From positions 10,986,779 through 11,050,778 of the forward strand of contig NC_030383.2 in NCBI RefSeq assembly GCF_001625215.2: a DNA stretch of 64,000 nucleotides. Direction: 5' to 3'. The position numbers were made by a program, and so were the translations under genes. Below the pieces are notes generated by a model. It was not told the DNA's origin. It was given only the letters and a program-made list of their open reading frames with translations, and did not search any database. This document shows positions 34,298 to 44,920 of the stretch, piece by piece (position 1 is the stretch's first letter; each line of letters begins with the position of its first letter). This DNA comes from Daucus carota subsp. sativus (Eukaryota > Streptophyta > Magnoliopsida > Apiales > Apiaceae).

Positions 34298-34960
34298 GGG
34301 GAGGATCCTAGGAAAAACCGAGCTTATCAAGAAAACCGAAGGACCCTGCTAATCACCGTTGATCATGTATGCTTGTTTAATGATATATTGTATTGTACCG
34401 TATTGTAATAATTAATAATGTCAATTAAATCTAGCGTATATAAAGTAATTTTCTAACATACATATATACCTAATTATTCACACATTAACATCATGTTTAA
34501 ATAGATTCTCCATATCTTAATTAATGAATCAATCATTTACTGTATATTCAATTTGAATTTCAAATTTCAAATTTTAAAGATTCACACTGAAAAGATTTAA
34601 AAACTACTATTTTACATTTAACATATAATATCTATAAGAAATTATTTCAGAGAATCTTGTATATATATTCTAGAGAATCTTCTATATATATATTAAATAT
34701 TAATAAAATATTTTAGAGAAACTTATGTATATATTAATATTATTAAGATTCTATTAAGTGTTTCACCTATAAATATTAATAATATTATATAAAAAATTTA
34801 AATTAGCATAAAATATTTTAGAGAAACTTATGTATATATTAATATTATTATGATTCTATTAAGTGTTTCACCTATAAATATTAATATTTGAAGGATTGTT
34901 GAAGTGTTCTTTCAAATATTATATAAAAAATTTAAATTAGCATAAAATATTTAGATGTAA
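34298..34960. mobile_element. TIR element #7, left end only
   Basis: After a short TA run, GGGGAGGATCCTAGGAAAAA begins a terminus of the same design as elements #4 and #6, with CACCGTTGATCATG about 65 bp inside. No matching right end was found before the callose synthase exons. The body is AT-rich and contains a 105-bp direct duplication (34706-34915). Confidence 0.5.
34706..34915. repeat. 105-bp direct duplication
   Basis: Two consecutive units each run AAAATATTTTAGAGAAACTT, then GATTCTATTAAGTGTTTCACC, then a TAAATTAGCAT end. A partial third follows at 34916-34950. Confidence 0.75.
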
Positions 34961-35034
34961 GTTACTAATTTAGATGTTCTCCACGCATCAACTGTGTCAT
35001 TAATCGACGACTTCACTAAGACAAATTTTTGTAG

Positions 35035-35914
35035 GTCTATGGTCTTTCTTGGTTCGTCATGGCAACTATCCTTCTGGTACTAAAGGTATGAATATTGAAA
35101 ATGACAATGAATGTCAATAGTATTCTGCACTCTTCTGTATAGGTAGTTATGTGCATTACCAGGTGAGGCGCCACTCTGTTTCTTATCTCTAATCTCAGCA
35201 TGTTTGTGTACCTCCAGCTGCTATCGATGGGAAGACGGAAGTTTGGCACTGACTTTCAGCTCATGTTCAGGATTGTGAAGGTGCTTTTGTTCTTTGGATT
35301 TGTAACAGTTATGACCATCTTATTTCTTGTATGTGGACTCACTATAACGGACATATTTGCTGCTCTCCTTGCTTTCGCTCCCACTGGGTGGGCCTTTCTC
35401 TTGGTAAGTTGCATTATCATATAACTATACGTGAATTACTTTGTCAGTAACATTTATATCTATTACACGCGTAGTAATACAGGTTTAGCACACTAACAAT
35501 GGTTTAAAGTCTGATTTTTAAATGTTTGCCGAGGAATGGTTCAACTAAAAACCTGTATACATGCCCCTCCAGTACCAACTGCAATGCATCTTTTTAAACT
35601 GGAAACATAATCTTTTATTTGCTATCTTTTGATGTGCCCAAAAAATAAGTAAGTTCTTGTCTTGTTCTTTGCAGATCGGCCAAGCATGTAGGCCTGCTTT
35701 GAAAGGTATAGGGTTCTGGAATTCCTTAATGGAGTTGGCAAGGGCATATGAATGCATGATGTCGCTGGTGATATTCATGCCAATAGTTATATTATCCTGG
35801 TTCCCTTTTGTATCGGAGTTCCAAATAAGGCTGCTCTTTAATCAAGCTTTCAGCAGAGGCCTCCAGATTTCGATGATTCTTGCAGGAAAAAAAGACAAGA
35901 AATCAAACACTTAA
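35035..35914 (+). pseudogene. 3' fragment of a callose synthase (glucan synthase-like) gene, last three exons
   Basis: Three exons with GT-AG borders read through to a stop: 35035-35085 (VYGLSWFVMATILLVLK), 35218-35403 (LLSMGRRKFGTDFQLMF... to GWAFLL), 35675-35914 (IGQACRPALKGIG... LFNQAFSRGLQISMILAG). This is the C-terminal transmembrane region of plant callose synthases, about 158 residues of a protein near 1900. It resembles the CalS9/10 (GSL10/GSL8) type more than CalS1/3, judged from memory. Upstream is only transposon-derived AT-rich sequence, so the catalytic part is gone and this should not make a working enzyme. The remaining frame is undamaged, which suggests a recent truncation or a very long upstream intron that was invaded. 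Confidence 0.8.
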
Positions 35915-36312
35915 AATTTCCCACATTGAAGTCCTCTCATATTACATTCTATTTGATTCTGAGTCTTGTATATAGGAGCTAGCTAGTTATCAAGAAATTG
36001 TATAAGAACATAGAATACCACACAACACAGCAGATATGTTAGAATTAGTACCTTGGTGTAAAATTACAGCTCATTCTTGTCTGATGTGCACTGATTCAAC
36101 TACAGTTGTTTATGGTTCTAGGCTGTCCCTGTGGATCAGGAAGTAAAGAGCAAAAGGGAACATCATTAAGTGACAAAGCAACATTGTTATTGGATACCAG
36201 ATGCACTGTTAAGGAACTTCAATAACATTATACTCACCACAGTAGGTTTATAGTCCGATATATTCATAGTGCAGACTGCAGAGGGCTAGTTGATATCAGA
36301 GAAAATGGTTTC
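35915..36312. other. Sequence after the callose synthase fragment
   Basis: Probably former 3' untranslated region. No gene or repeat recognised. Confidence 0.5.
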
Positions 36313-36315
36313 TTA

Positions 36316-36662
36316 GAGCAGCTCCGGCGCTCCCCTGCCAATTTTCTATTTTCTGTCCCCACATGATTGCCAACTAATCAAAACTTGTCCCAACAAAAAA
36401 TGTGTCCAATTCTCTGCAATGCACTGTCCATGTACTGTCTAGCTTTTTTATTAGTATAGTATTACTTTTTTATAATTTTGAACCCCGCTAAACTCAATTA
36501 TATATAATATAAGAAGTAACACTATCCTTCTGCTGTTGTCCATGCCCACCGTAGTGTCTTCTGGCCTCATTTTTTCTTTTCCTCCGATGAAAGTGGACAG
36601 GCCACCTGCAAATTGTACTTTCCGGGAGTTGTCCACAAAAAGAAGCAGCGCTGGAGCTGCTC
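36316..36662. mobile_element. PIF/Harbinger-like MITE, 347 bp
   Basis: Termini GAGCAGCTCCGGCGCT and, inverted, GAGCAGCTCCAGCGCT, flanked by TTA at 36313-36315 and 36663-36665. Non-coding interior. Confidence 0.82.
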
Positions 36663-36665
36663 TTA

Positions 36666-37410
36666 GAGCAGGTCCAGTTGGTTAAAAAAAAAAAAAGCAG
36701 GTTCAGTGTATTTGATTCGGTTTGATTAATCGAAAACTGTGCCGAATATCCGAAATAATTGCGATTCGGTTAATCGAATTGATATTTTTGTTCAATTTCT
36801 CGACAATCAAAAATCTGAATTTTGATATTTCAGTTTTCCAATTTTATATCCGTGATTAAAAGAAAACTAATGATTAACCGAAATACTTATAAAAATACTA
36901 AAATATATTTAAGTTAATAACATAAATACATTACACTCGAGTAACTTCACTACTTCACAGTTCGCATACACTAATTATATTATCGTTGTCAGCGACTTAG
37001 CCAAACCCTAATCAAGGAATCGAACATCCGATTCAAAGCCCCAACCGAGAAAGTGCCGTACTGAATCTTAATTTCCTAACAGAATCTATCAAATATCAAT
37101 CAATTCCAGCCCTGAAAATCTATCACATTGTTCTCTGCGTCCAACTAACTCATTATTATTGTACACAAGTTAAAAATGGAATTTTATACACCAAACTGTC
37201 CCAAAAATATCATTATTTCAAAAATAAAAAGTCATGACAGTCCGCATCAATAAATTTCTCAATAATTTTAGACAACATCCGCATCATCTTTTATTACAAT
37301 TAAAATCTCGAAAGATATATTTATTAAAAAGAGGGGTAACTTGTGAATTCCTCTGTTGTTTCGTACTTGATGCATCAAATAATCAATAAGCATCCTCTGC
37401 TGTTGAGAAG
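36666..37410. other. No gene seen; repeat-derived AT-rich spacer
   Basis: 36690-36870 is rich in ATTCGGTT / GATTAATCG motifs typical of decayed plant transposons. The remainder to the stop codon of copy D shows nothing recognisable. Confidence 0.5.
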
Positions 37411-38657
37411 CTACATAAGTGAGCGGACTCGAGGAGAAGGAAATGAGGCTTGAATCTTGTCCAGAAAACTGTTCATTACTTTCAAACCTTTTTCATCTAC
37501 AACAAAACAGACTTCCTTGTATTATATCAAAACTTATGCTGATGACATTAAACTATTAAAGTGTACAAGATCAATGAAAGGGTAGTCTGCTAGGTTGCAA
37601 GAGTTTATACCTAGTTCTGGCACCTCATGACCCCCGGAGTGAAAAATAACGAAAGGGTGGAGGAATGAGGCCAGTAGTTCAATTGCTGACAGCTTTGCCA
37701 AGTCGTTCTCGCCTGTTTACGTTTCAGAAAACAAAACAAATGAGAAAATAACACGGCTGTGTCTCGATAAGATTAGTTAAGGATTTGATAAATACCGAAG
37801 CAATGAAGTGAGGGGATCTGAATGAGTGAGGAAAATGCATTTTCCGCCAGCTTTGGAGCTGCAAGCCCTGAGCTTCCTAATTGACCTCCTGATATCACCA
37901 CCACAAATTTCAGATCGTCTACTTTGGTTAGAGCCACACCCTGTCATGCACCAAATAACAAAAAGCGGTATCAATGCCTTAATTAGGTGCAGGGGCGGAT
38001 CTAGCATGAGAAATTTAGAATGATGAAAAAGTGTCAAAAAAAATTTGTTGGGGGACACGTGTCCCCCATTGTTCCTTACTAGATCCGCCTCTGATTAGGT
38101 GTACCGCGTGCAAGACAGGTCTGGAAGTGAGAAGTAATTTACCTGGGCTTGCATTCCCGGTAAGGCAGCCGCTATGCAAGCTCCCTTGATGTAAAAGAAA
38201 AAGGAGTCGTGTCATGTAACAAATTACTTACGAATACAGCTGCTACGACTGTCTCGTAATGTAGTAGTGTGTAGTTAAAAGAAAAGTACCATAGACATGC
38301 CGAGAACCCCGTCAAAGGGGCCAAGCTTTACCATAGTCTCCTCAATGTATGCGATGGACTCATTAAACGTGCTGTTCAGTGTGGTTTCATCCTGATATAT
38401 ATTGGCATGCAGAAGCATCAAATTACAAGTTAAGTTTAACTGATAAAATGAGAATTTATTAGTACAAGTTAACTAGGTACTTGACCGTCAAACCAGGTAA
38501 AAGCCGGAAAATCTTCATTATCAACGCGAAAAGGAGCATCTATGAACACAAGGTCCATTCTTTCCAGTACATCTGATGGCCATTTCTGAAGCTGTTCCTC
38601 AAGGCGCGCGCTGCTGTCGACACCACCGTGAAGGCAAAGAATTTTGGATTTCTTCAT
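37411..38657 (-). CDS. FSH-type (OVCA2-like) serine hydrolase, copy D, six exons
   Basis: Exons: 38657-38481, 38391-38290, 38184-38143, 37940-37796, 37712-37611, 37496-37411 (177, 102, 42, 145, 102, 86 bp), 217 residues. Borders are GT-AG and the frame is kept. Starts MKKSKILCLHGGVDSS. It has GMSMG (Ser92), GENDL (Asp159) and GGHEVP (His184). The segment that reads LDPFVIFH in the sisters is LHPFVIFH here, a change of a conserved Asp that is not the presumed triad acid. Exon 6 is one codon shorter, ending VRSLM. Intron 3 carries a 104-bp hAT MITE. It looks intact and is the partner of the truncated copy A. Confidence 0.83.
37990..38093. mobile_element. hAT-type MITE, 104 bp, in intron 3 of copy D
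   Basis: Termini CAGGGGCGGATCTAG and CTAGATCCGCCTCTG, flanked by a perfect 8-bp target duplication ATTAGGTG (37982-37989, 38094-38101). An inner GGGGGACACGTGTCCCCC palindrome is present. The sister copies lack it. Confidence 0.9.
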
Positions 38658-39032
38658 CTTTTATAGATTTTAGCTTCTGATCAGATCTGCTGCTTCTGAA
38701 AGAGCTGCACACTTTTGTCTACTATAAATATCACACACATTTGCAGGAACCTGAATCTTTTAACTTAAGATTATATAAACTCAAGCTTAAGATGATACTA
38801 ATTAATAGTATTACACATGTGAAATATATTTAGGTGAGAATGAACAGTTATGGTTACTTTTTTACTTGGAAATACCCGAAAATGTACAGAAATAGAAAGA
38901 TCTAAGGACTAGTAATATTTGTACTCAACAATCACCTAACTTTGTTTTACTAGCCCGTCTGCTCCGTTGTTAATGCTACAACTGGCATAGAACATTGCAA
39001 AAATAGCACTCCCGCGACCATTCAAGTTTTTT

Positions 39033-39158
39033 GTCTTGTTAGTTGTTAAGTCGTTGTCAACTCCTTTGTATTTATGGTGCAACCGCAATTCAACCGTCTT
39101 GTTAGTTGTTAAGTCGTTGTCGACTCCTTTGTATTTATGGTGCAACCGCAATTCAACC
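39033..39158. repeat. 63-bp tandem duplication
   Basis: The unit starting GTCTTGTTAGTTGTTAAGTC occurs twice here but once in the sister block (about 509-571). The units differ at one base. Confidence 0.9.
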
Positions 39159-39445
39159 TTGCATTTCCTCGTCTCATTCTGTTTACAAATCGTTCTTCTT
39201 AACTAAATTAAGGTTCAACGATAAAAGGTTAAAAAGGACAAGATTAGGATATATAAATTGATTAGGATAATGAGTTTGTACTATGGATCTATACTTATAA
39301 TAATTTTTTAGGTAAGTTCAGAATTAGGTTTTTGAAGATATTATATTTCTCTCGTTTTTTTATATTTTTATTGAGTTGTCAAATTTTTTTCACATTTTTT
39401 ATTTTTCTTTACTCATGGTTCCTCCTTTTCCATCCTTGTTATTAA

Positions 39446-39725
39446 GAGGGTGTTTGGCTGACACACAAGTTGGCTTTTTCTGTTTTTAAGTTAGCTTCTG
39501 CTTGTACATGACTGTTTGGAAAATAAGTTTCATGCTCTTATTGGGTTTTGTGGTTAGAAGTCAGAAGCTGGAATGTGTAGCTTTTTTGTCTTGCCACAAC
39601 TACTTATTTGTTTAATCATCCAAACACTAATCAATTTATAAGTCCACATCTACTTATCATTATATAATTTACTTCTTCACTTTGAAGTAACAAATAACTT
39701 CTTTTAAGTTAAGTCAAACAACCTC
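39446..39725. mobile_element. PIF/Harbinger-like MITE, 280 bp (duplicate of 856-1113)
   Basis: Same termini and same TAA flanks as 856-1113. It retains a TACATGACTGTTTGG segment missing from that copy. Confidence 0.8.
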
Positions 39726-40310
39726 TAAATTCACAAGATTTCTCACAAGCAAATTATTTATCCTCTGATATTCGCTTTAAATTCAGTTTGTCGTATTCAC
39801 AATATTTTTCGTGAATTATGTCACAAATTGTTCGAAATCATAAAAAATATTGAGATCGTATTTTTTTTATTTGAATTCTGAAACTGTATTTTACTGATAA
39901 AAACTGTGAATTATTGGTCTAATCACAATGAAGACAACAATACAAAGTCCATTGTGATAGAAAGCAGTTGTGTTGTGCTTGATGCATCAAATAGTCAGAC
40001 AACATCCACTTTGTTGACAGAGCTACATAAGTGAGCGGATCACTTTAGGAGCTGCAAATGAGGCTTGAACCTTGTCCAGGAAACTGTTCATTACCTTCAC
40101 ACCTTTTTCATCTGCAACAAAACAGACCTCCTTGTATTATTTTCAAAACTTGTGCTGATGACATTAAAGTGAACAAGATCAATGAAAAGGTGGTCTGCTT
40201 CGTTGCAAGGGTATAAAAGTTTACCTAGTTCTGGTACCTCGTGACCCCCGGGGTGCAAAATAACAAAAGGATCAACAAATGATTCCAATAGTTCAATTGC
40301 ACCTAACTTT

Positions 40311-40440
40311 GCGAAATCATTCTCACCTATTAATGTTTCAGAAAACAAAACAAATGAGATTATAATAGGGTTTTAGCGAAATCATTCTCACCTATTAATG
40401 TTTCAGAAAACAAAACAAATGAGATTATAATAGGGTTTTA
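40311..40440. repeat. 65-bp tandem duplication spanning exon 5 border and a transposon end
   Basis: The unit from GCGAAATCATTCTCACC to AATAGGGTTTTA occurs twice in tandem (40311-40375, 40376-40440). Its last bases GGGTTTTA are the terminus of the MULE that begins at 40433, so the duplication includes 8 bp of the element. Confidence 0.9.
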
Positions 40441-41007
40441 TATCAAGCAGGCCACTCATCTCGCCGAAAAGTCTCAAGTAGAACATAGGTCTCCACGGCG
40501 ACTCATTTAAAAGACTAAATCACTGTAAAATATCTCATCGTTAACTTTTTCAAATTTTTTTAACGGAAATCGTTAAATTGAAAATCCTCCGTTAATAACG
40601 ATTAGAAATGCACATATGGCAATACAATTGGCGCTTACTTGTTGCTGACTTGTAAACAGATTAAACAAAAACTAATTAAACAATTAAATAACCAAAATAA
40701 AAACATAAAACCAAAACAAAAACAAAAAACGTCTACATACAACTATCATACACATACATCGTCTAGGGCTTTAGATTTGGGGAAGACCAAGAACAGTTTG
40801 TGCTGCTGCTATTTAGGGTTCGAAAAGGAATCATCTTGCTGCGATTGAGGATTTACTAATCAGAATCAAAGCTCTGTTAATTTTTTTCATAAAAGTTAGC
40901 GGTGAGATATTTTACAGTGATTTAGTCTTTTAAATGAGTCGTTGTGGAGACCTATGTTCTACTTGAGACTTTTCGGCAAAATGAGTGGTCTACTTGATAT
41001 AAAATCC
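40433..41007. mobile_element. Mutator-like MITE, 575 bp, in intron 4 of copy E
   Basis: Terminal inverted repeats of about 105 bp: GGGTTTTATATCAAG at the left, GGATTTTATATCAAG inverted at the right, both continuing to the CACTGTAAAATATCTC region. The target duplication is GATTATAATA (40423-40432, 41008-41017), 9-10 bp as for Mutator. Copy B has the single empty site. The interior has a short GC-richer stretch (40760-40850) with a 69-codon open frame of no recognised family, possibly captured sequence. Confidence 0.88.
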
Positions 41008-41596
41008 GATTATAATACGACTGTGTATCGTAAAATTAATTAAGGATTTGATGAATACCGAAGATGTGGAGTGAGGGAGTCTGAATCAGAGAGGAAAATG
41101 CATTTTCGGCTAGCTTTGGAGTTGCAATCTCTACACTTGCAAATTTACCTCCACATATCACCACCACACATTTCAAATCTTGCACTTTGGTAGAGCAACA
41201 CCCTGCAATGCACCAAATATACACGATGCTATATATATCTTAATTACATGTTCAGCAAGAAAGGTTGAGAGTGAGAAGTAATTTACCTGGGCTTGCATTC
41301 CCGGTAAGGCAGCCGCTATGAGTGCTCCCTTTGTGAAAATAAATCAAAAGAAAGACTCGTGTCATGTAACAAATTACCAAGACAGCTGCTAGGATTGTGT
41401 AGTAAAGTAGTTGTTCATAGTTAAGAGAAAAGTACCATGGACATGCCGAGAACCCCGTCAAATGGGCCAAGCTTTACCATAGTTTCCTCAATGTATGCGA
41501 CGGACTCATTAAACATGATGTTCAGTCTGGTTACATCTTGACATTTATTCGCATGTAGAAGCATCAAATTACTAAGAAAATGAAAACTGGTTGCTA

Positions 41597-41836
41597 TTGG
41601 GTTTGTTTAGTGTGTGTCCATGGGCACATGCTAAGCACGGAATTTTATATGTTTGGGAGATTTTGATTGGTATGGTGGTTGTATATATTTTATATGTTTG
41701 GGAGATTTTGATTGGTATGGTGGTTGTATATACAGAGAGTCCATCATTATTAAAATATGAGAGCCAATCAAAAAGAGTTAAAACTTATAAAATTTCTCGC
41801 TTAGCATGTGCCCATGGACACACACTAGAAAAACCG
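41597..41836. mobile_element. MITE, 240 bp, TA target site, in intron 1 of copy E
   Basis: Inverted termini share TAGTGTGTGTCCATGGGCAC and ATGCTAAGC. TA stands on both sides (41595-41596, 41837-41838); copy B shows the empty site GCTATAACTG-like with one TA. A TA duplication suggests Tc1/mariner-type, though the termini are not Stowaway-like. The interior has a 57-bp tandem duplication (TTTGGGAGATTTTGATTGG). Confidence 0.75.
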
Positions 41837-43104
41837 TAACTGATTTGAAGTGGTTGGATGGCATACCTGATCATCATACCAGGTAAAAGCTCGAAAATCT
41901 ACATCATAGGCTGCAAAAGGAGCATCGATGCACACAAGGTCCATCCTTTCCAATACACTTGAAGGCCATATTTCAAGCTCTTCTTTAAGGAGCACACCAC
42001 TACTGCGACCACCGTGAAGGCAGAGGATTTTCGATTTCTTCATCTCAGATGTCAGTTTCATTTGCAGTTCTGCGTTGATCAAATTTAATGTGAAAGAGCT
42101 CTAGTACACTATTCTCTGCTGTTTATGAAATGGCCCACACATATTCAGCTACCTCAACTTACCATTTTCATGCCGACAGCCGGGAACAGAGTTAAAATTT
42201 CTAACTCACATTTATTCAAAGTAAAATGTTGAAAATTTAAATAAATGTTATTATATACAAAAAAAACTGAAAATTAAAATCAATACAAGCCGCTTCTGAT
42301 GCTGAGGAGGATGTGGGTCATTTGAGTGGCATGTCAACATTAATATTGGAAGGTAGTATTGAACTATCATGTCTCTCTGATTGTTAATTAAGTAAGTTTT
42401 AGACTGTTAACTTTCTTCATTGCAATCAGTTTTTCTGATGTTTTTACATCACTTAAATATTTTTTACTCTGAAGATGGACTTCGTATACATGGTTATCAG
42501 CTTGTAGTGCAGAATGTTATCGAGAAAGATCTCTGATAAGTGTCTGGTAGAGTCGATTTGTAACTTTGTATTCCTTAACTTACTGATAAGGATCAAGATT
42601 TTGCCTAAACAAATCAAAAGATTACATTTTCAGCTAACTCAACTCACTATGCTCATGCTGACAATCTATCTACCCATTTTTCTGATGTATAAAATGTGAC
42701 CAACACATTTCCAGCTACTTCATCTGACCATATTCATGCAGTTCTGTTTAAGAGTACTCCTATAAACAGAAGTGCATATAATATCTGTATTTTATTCAAT
42801 TTAAAATATTTTTTGAGTGAATCTTATAACTTGCATTATTCAAAATACATTGTTAAAAGTTTAAATAGATGTTACTATAAAAGAAAGCTGAAAGTATTAT
42901 AAATAAATTATACATATAAAATTATGATCCTATTGATTTAAGAAAGAATTACACATCTGAAATATATTTAGTTGAGAACCAACAATTATACTTGTACAGT
43001 AACTCTTTTACTTGCAAATTCCGGTGTGATAGAAAGCAGTATCTTGTGTTTGGTACTTGATGCATCAGATAATCAGACAACATCCTCTTAATTTGTTGAC
43101 AGAG

Positions 43105-44211
43105 CTACATAAGTGAGCGGATTGCTTTAGGAGCTGCAAATGAGGCTTGAACCTTGTCCAGGAAACTCTTCATTACCTTCAAACCTTTTTCATCTACAAC
43201 AAAACAGACCTCCTAGTATTATTTTCAAAACTTGTGCTGATGACATTAAAGTGAACAAGATCAATGAAAGGGTGTTCTGCTTCGTTGCTAAGGGAATAAA
43301 AGTTTACCTAGTTCTGGTACCTCGTGACCCCCGGAGTGAAAAATAACAAAAGGATCAAGAAAAAAATCCAATAGTTCAATTGCAGTCAACTTTGTGAAAT
43401 CGTTCTCACCTATTAATGATTTAGAAAGAAAAAAGAGAGATTATGATACGACTGTGTATCGATGAGATTAATTAAGGATTTGATGAATACCGAAGGAGTG
43501 GAGTGAGGGAATCTGAATAAGAGAGGAAAATGCATTTTCGGCTAGCTTTGGAACTTCAGGCCCTAGACAATCTAATTTACTTCCGGATATCACCATGACA
43601 AATTGTAAATCTTGCACTTTGGTGAGAGCAACACCCTGCCATGCACCAAATATACACCATGCAATGAATGTCTTAATTACACGTTCCGCAAGACAGGTTG
43701 AAAGTGAGAAGTATTTTACCTGCGCTTGCATTCCTGGTAAGGTAGCCGCTACACAAGCTCCCTTGATGTAAATAAATCAAAAAAAAAAAAAAGAGTCGTG
43801 TCATGTAACAAATTACCAAGACAGCTGCTACGACTGTCTAGTAAAGCAGTTGTTGATAGTTAAGAGAAAAGTACCATAGACATGCCGAGAACCCCGTCAA
43901 ATGGGCCAAGCTTTATCATAGCTTCCTCAATGTATGCGATGGACTCATTGAACATGATGTTCATTTGGGTTGTATCCTGACATATATCAAATTGAAAGTT
44001 AAGTTTAACTGATAAAATTATAACTTATTAGTACAAGTTGACTAAGTACTTGAGCGTGAATCCAGCTAAAAGCCGGAAAATCTTCATCCTCCACACGAAA
44101 AGGAGCATCTATGAACACAAGGTCCATCCTTTCCAATACATTTGAAGGCCATATTTGAAGCTCTTCTTTAAGAAGCGCACCGTGAAGGCAGAGGATTTTC
44201 GATTTCTTCAT
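43105..44211 (-). CDS. FSH-type (OVCA2-like) serine hydrolase, copy F, six exons, 5-residue deletion
   Basis: Exons: 44211-44050, 43976-43875, 43761-43720, 43635-43491, 43409-43308, 43193-43105 (162, 102, 42, 145, 102, 89 bp), 213 residues. Frame and GT-AG borders are kept. Exon 1 is 15 bp shorter than in all other copies: LCLHG is followed directly by ALLKEELQIW, so five residues of the loop after the oxyanion-type HG are missing. GMSMG, GENDF and GGHEVP remain. It may be active, altered, or on its way to decay. Other exons are slightly more diverged from C and G than those are from each other. Confidence 0.8.
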
Positions 44212-44920
44212 CTTAGATATCGGATTCGTTGTGGTTGGGTTCACCATTTGCTGTTCTGCGTTGATCAAATTTAATGTGAAAGAGCTCTACTCTACTCTCT
44301 GTTGTTTATGAAATGGTCCACACTTGTCCAGCTACCTCAACTAACCATGTTCTACTCTGTTCTCTGTTGTTTATGAAATGGCACACACATATTTAGCTAC
44401 CTCAACTAACTATGTTCATGACTTCATGGTCTAGAGGCTAGAGGTCCCGGGATCCGTCCTCATACGATAATAATAATGTTAGTATTTTTATTTCTACTTA
44501 ATTAAAAAATTAACATAAATAAAAAGAATTAAAGTGGGAACAAGACATAGTAACGAAGATAGAACATCACGAATGGACAAAGGAGAACGAATGTTTTGAT
44601 TGGTCAAAATGCCCGGAAGTTTTTGAAATATATTCGTAGCATGAACCTTTGGCTGAGTTTTTAGTTTAGGACTTAAGAGTTAAGTTCTATGGAGTACATA
44701 AAAACATTGGAGTATTGGAGTACAAATCATAATTTTTTAGTTTAATTATAAATAATAACTTTGATTATCCAAATTTATATATGATTTATCATTTATATGT
44801 GGTATTAAACATAATTATCAATTAATTATTAATATATTTCAACTTTAACAAGCATTAAGATTGTTGTTTTGCTTATAAATTATATTGCAGAACATAATGT
44901 CCTATGATTTATAAAAGTAA

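Larger units (their letters stand above)
40023..42043 (-). pseudogene. FSH-type serine hydrolase copy E, disabled
   Basis: Exon equivalents: 42043-41867, 41537-41436, 41328-41287, 41202-41059, 40326-40225, 40111-40023. It is very close to copy B, but exon 4 is one base short (TTTGGTAGAG for TTTGGTTAGAG on the plus strand), which breaks the frame after GVAL. The intron 1 acceptor before exon 2 reads AA instead of AG. Introns 1 and 4 contain transposons (41597-41836 and 40433-41007), and the start of exon 5 has a duplicated fragment (40311-40440). The remaining exons, including GMSMG and GGHEVP, are preserved, so inactivation is recent. A functional product is unlikely. Confidence 0.85.
38529..43020. 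repeat. Right member of the large duplicated block (partner 1-4400)
   Basis: See the partner. Insertions private to this member are the MULE at 40433-41007, the MITE at 41597-41836 and the tandem duplications at 39033-39158 and 40311-40440. Confidence 0.85.

Noticed and set aside
34298-35034. A complete seventh TIR element
   Set aside because: A clear left end exists but no inverted right end was found before the callose synthase exons.
43140-43346. 68-codon plus-strand frame (and similar at 50188-50385)
   Set aside because: Antisense of FSH exons 5 and 6, reappearing in each copy for that reason.
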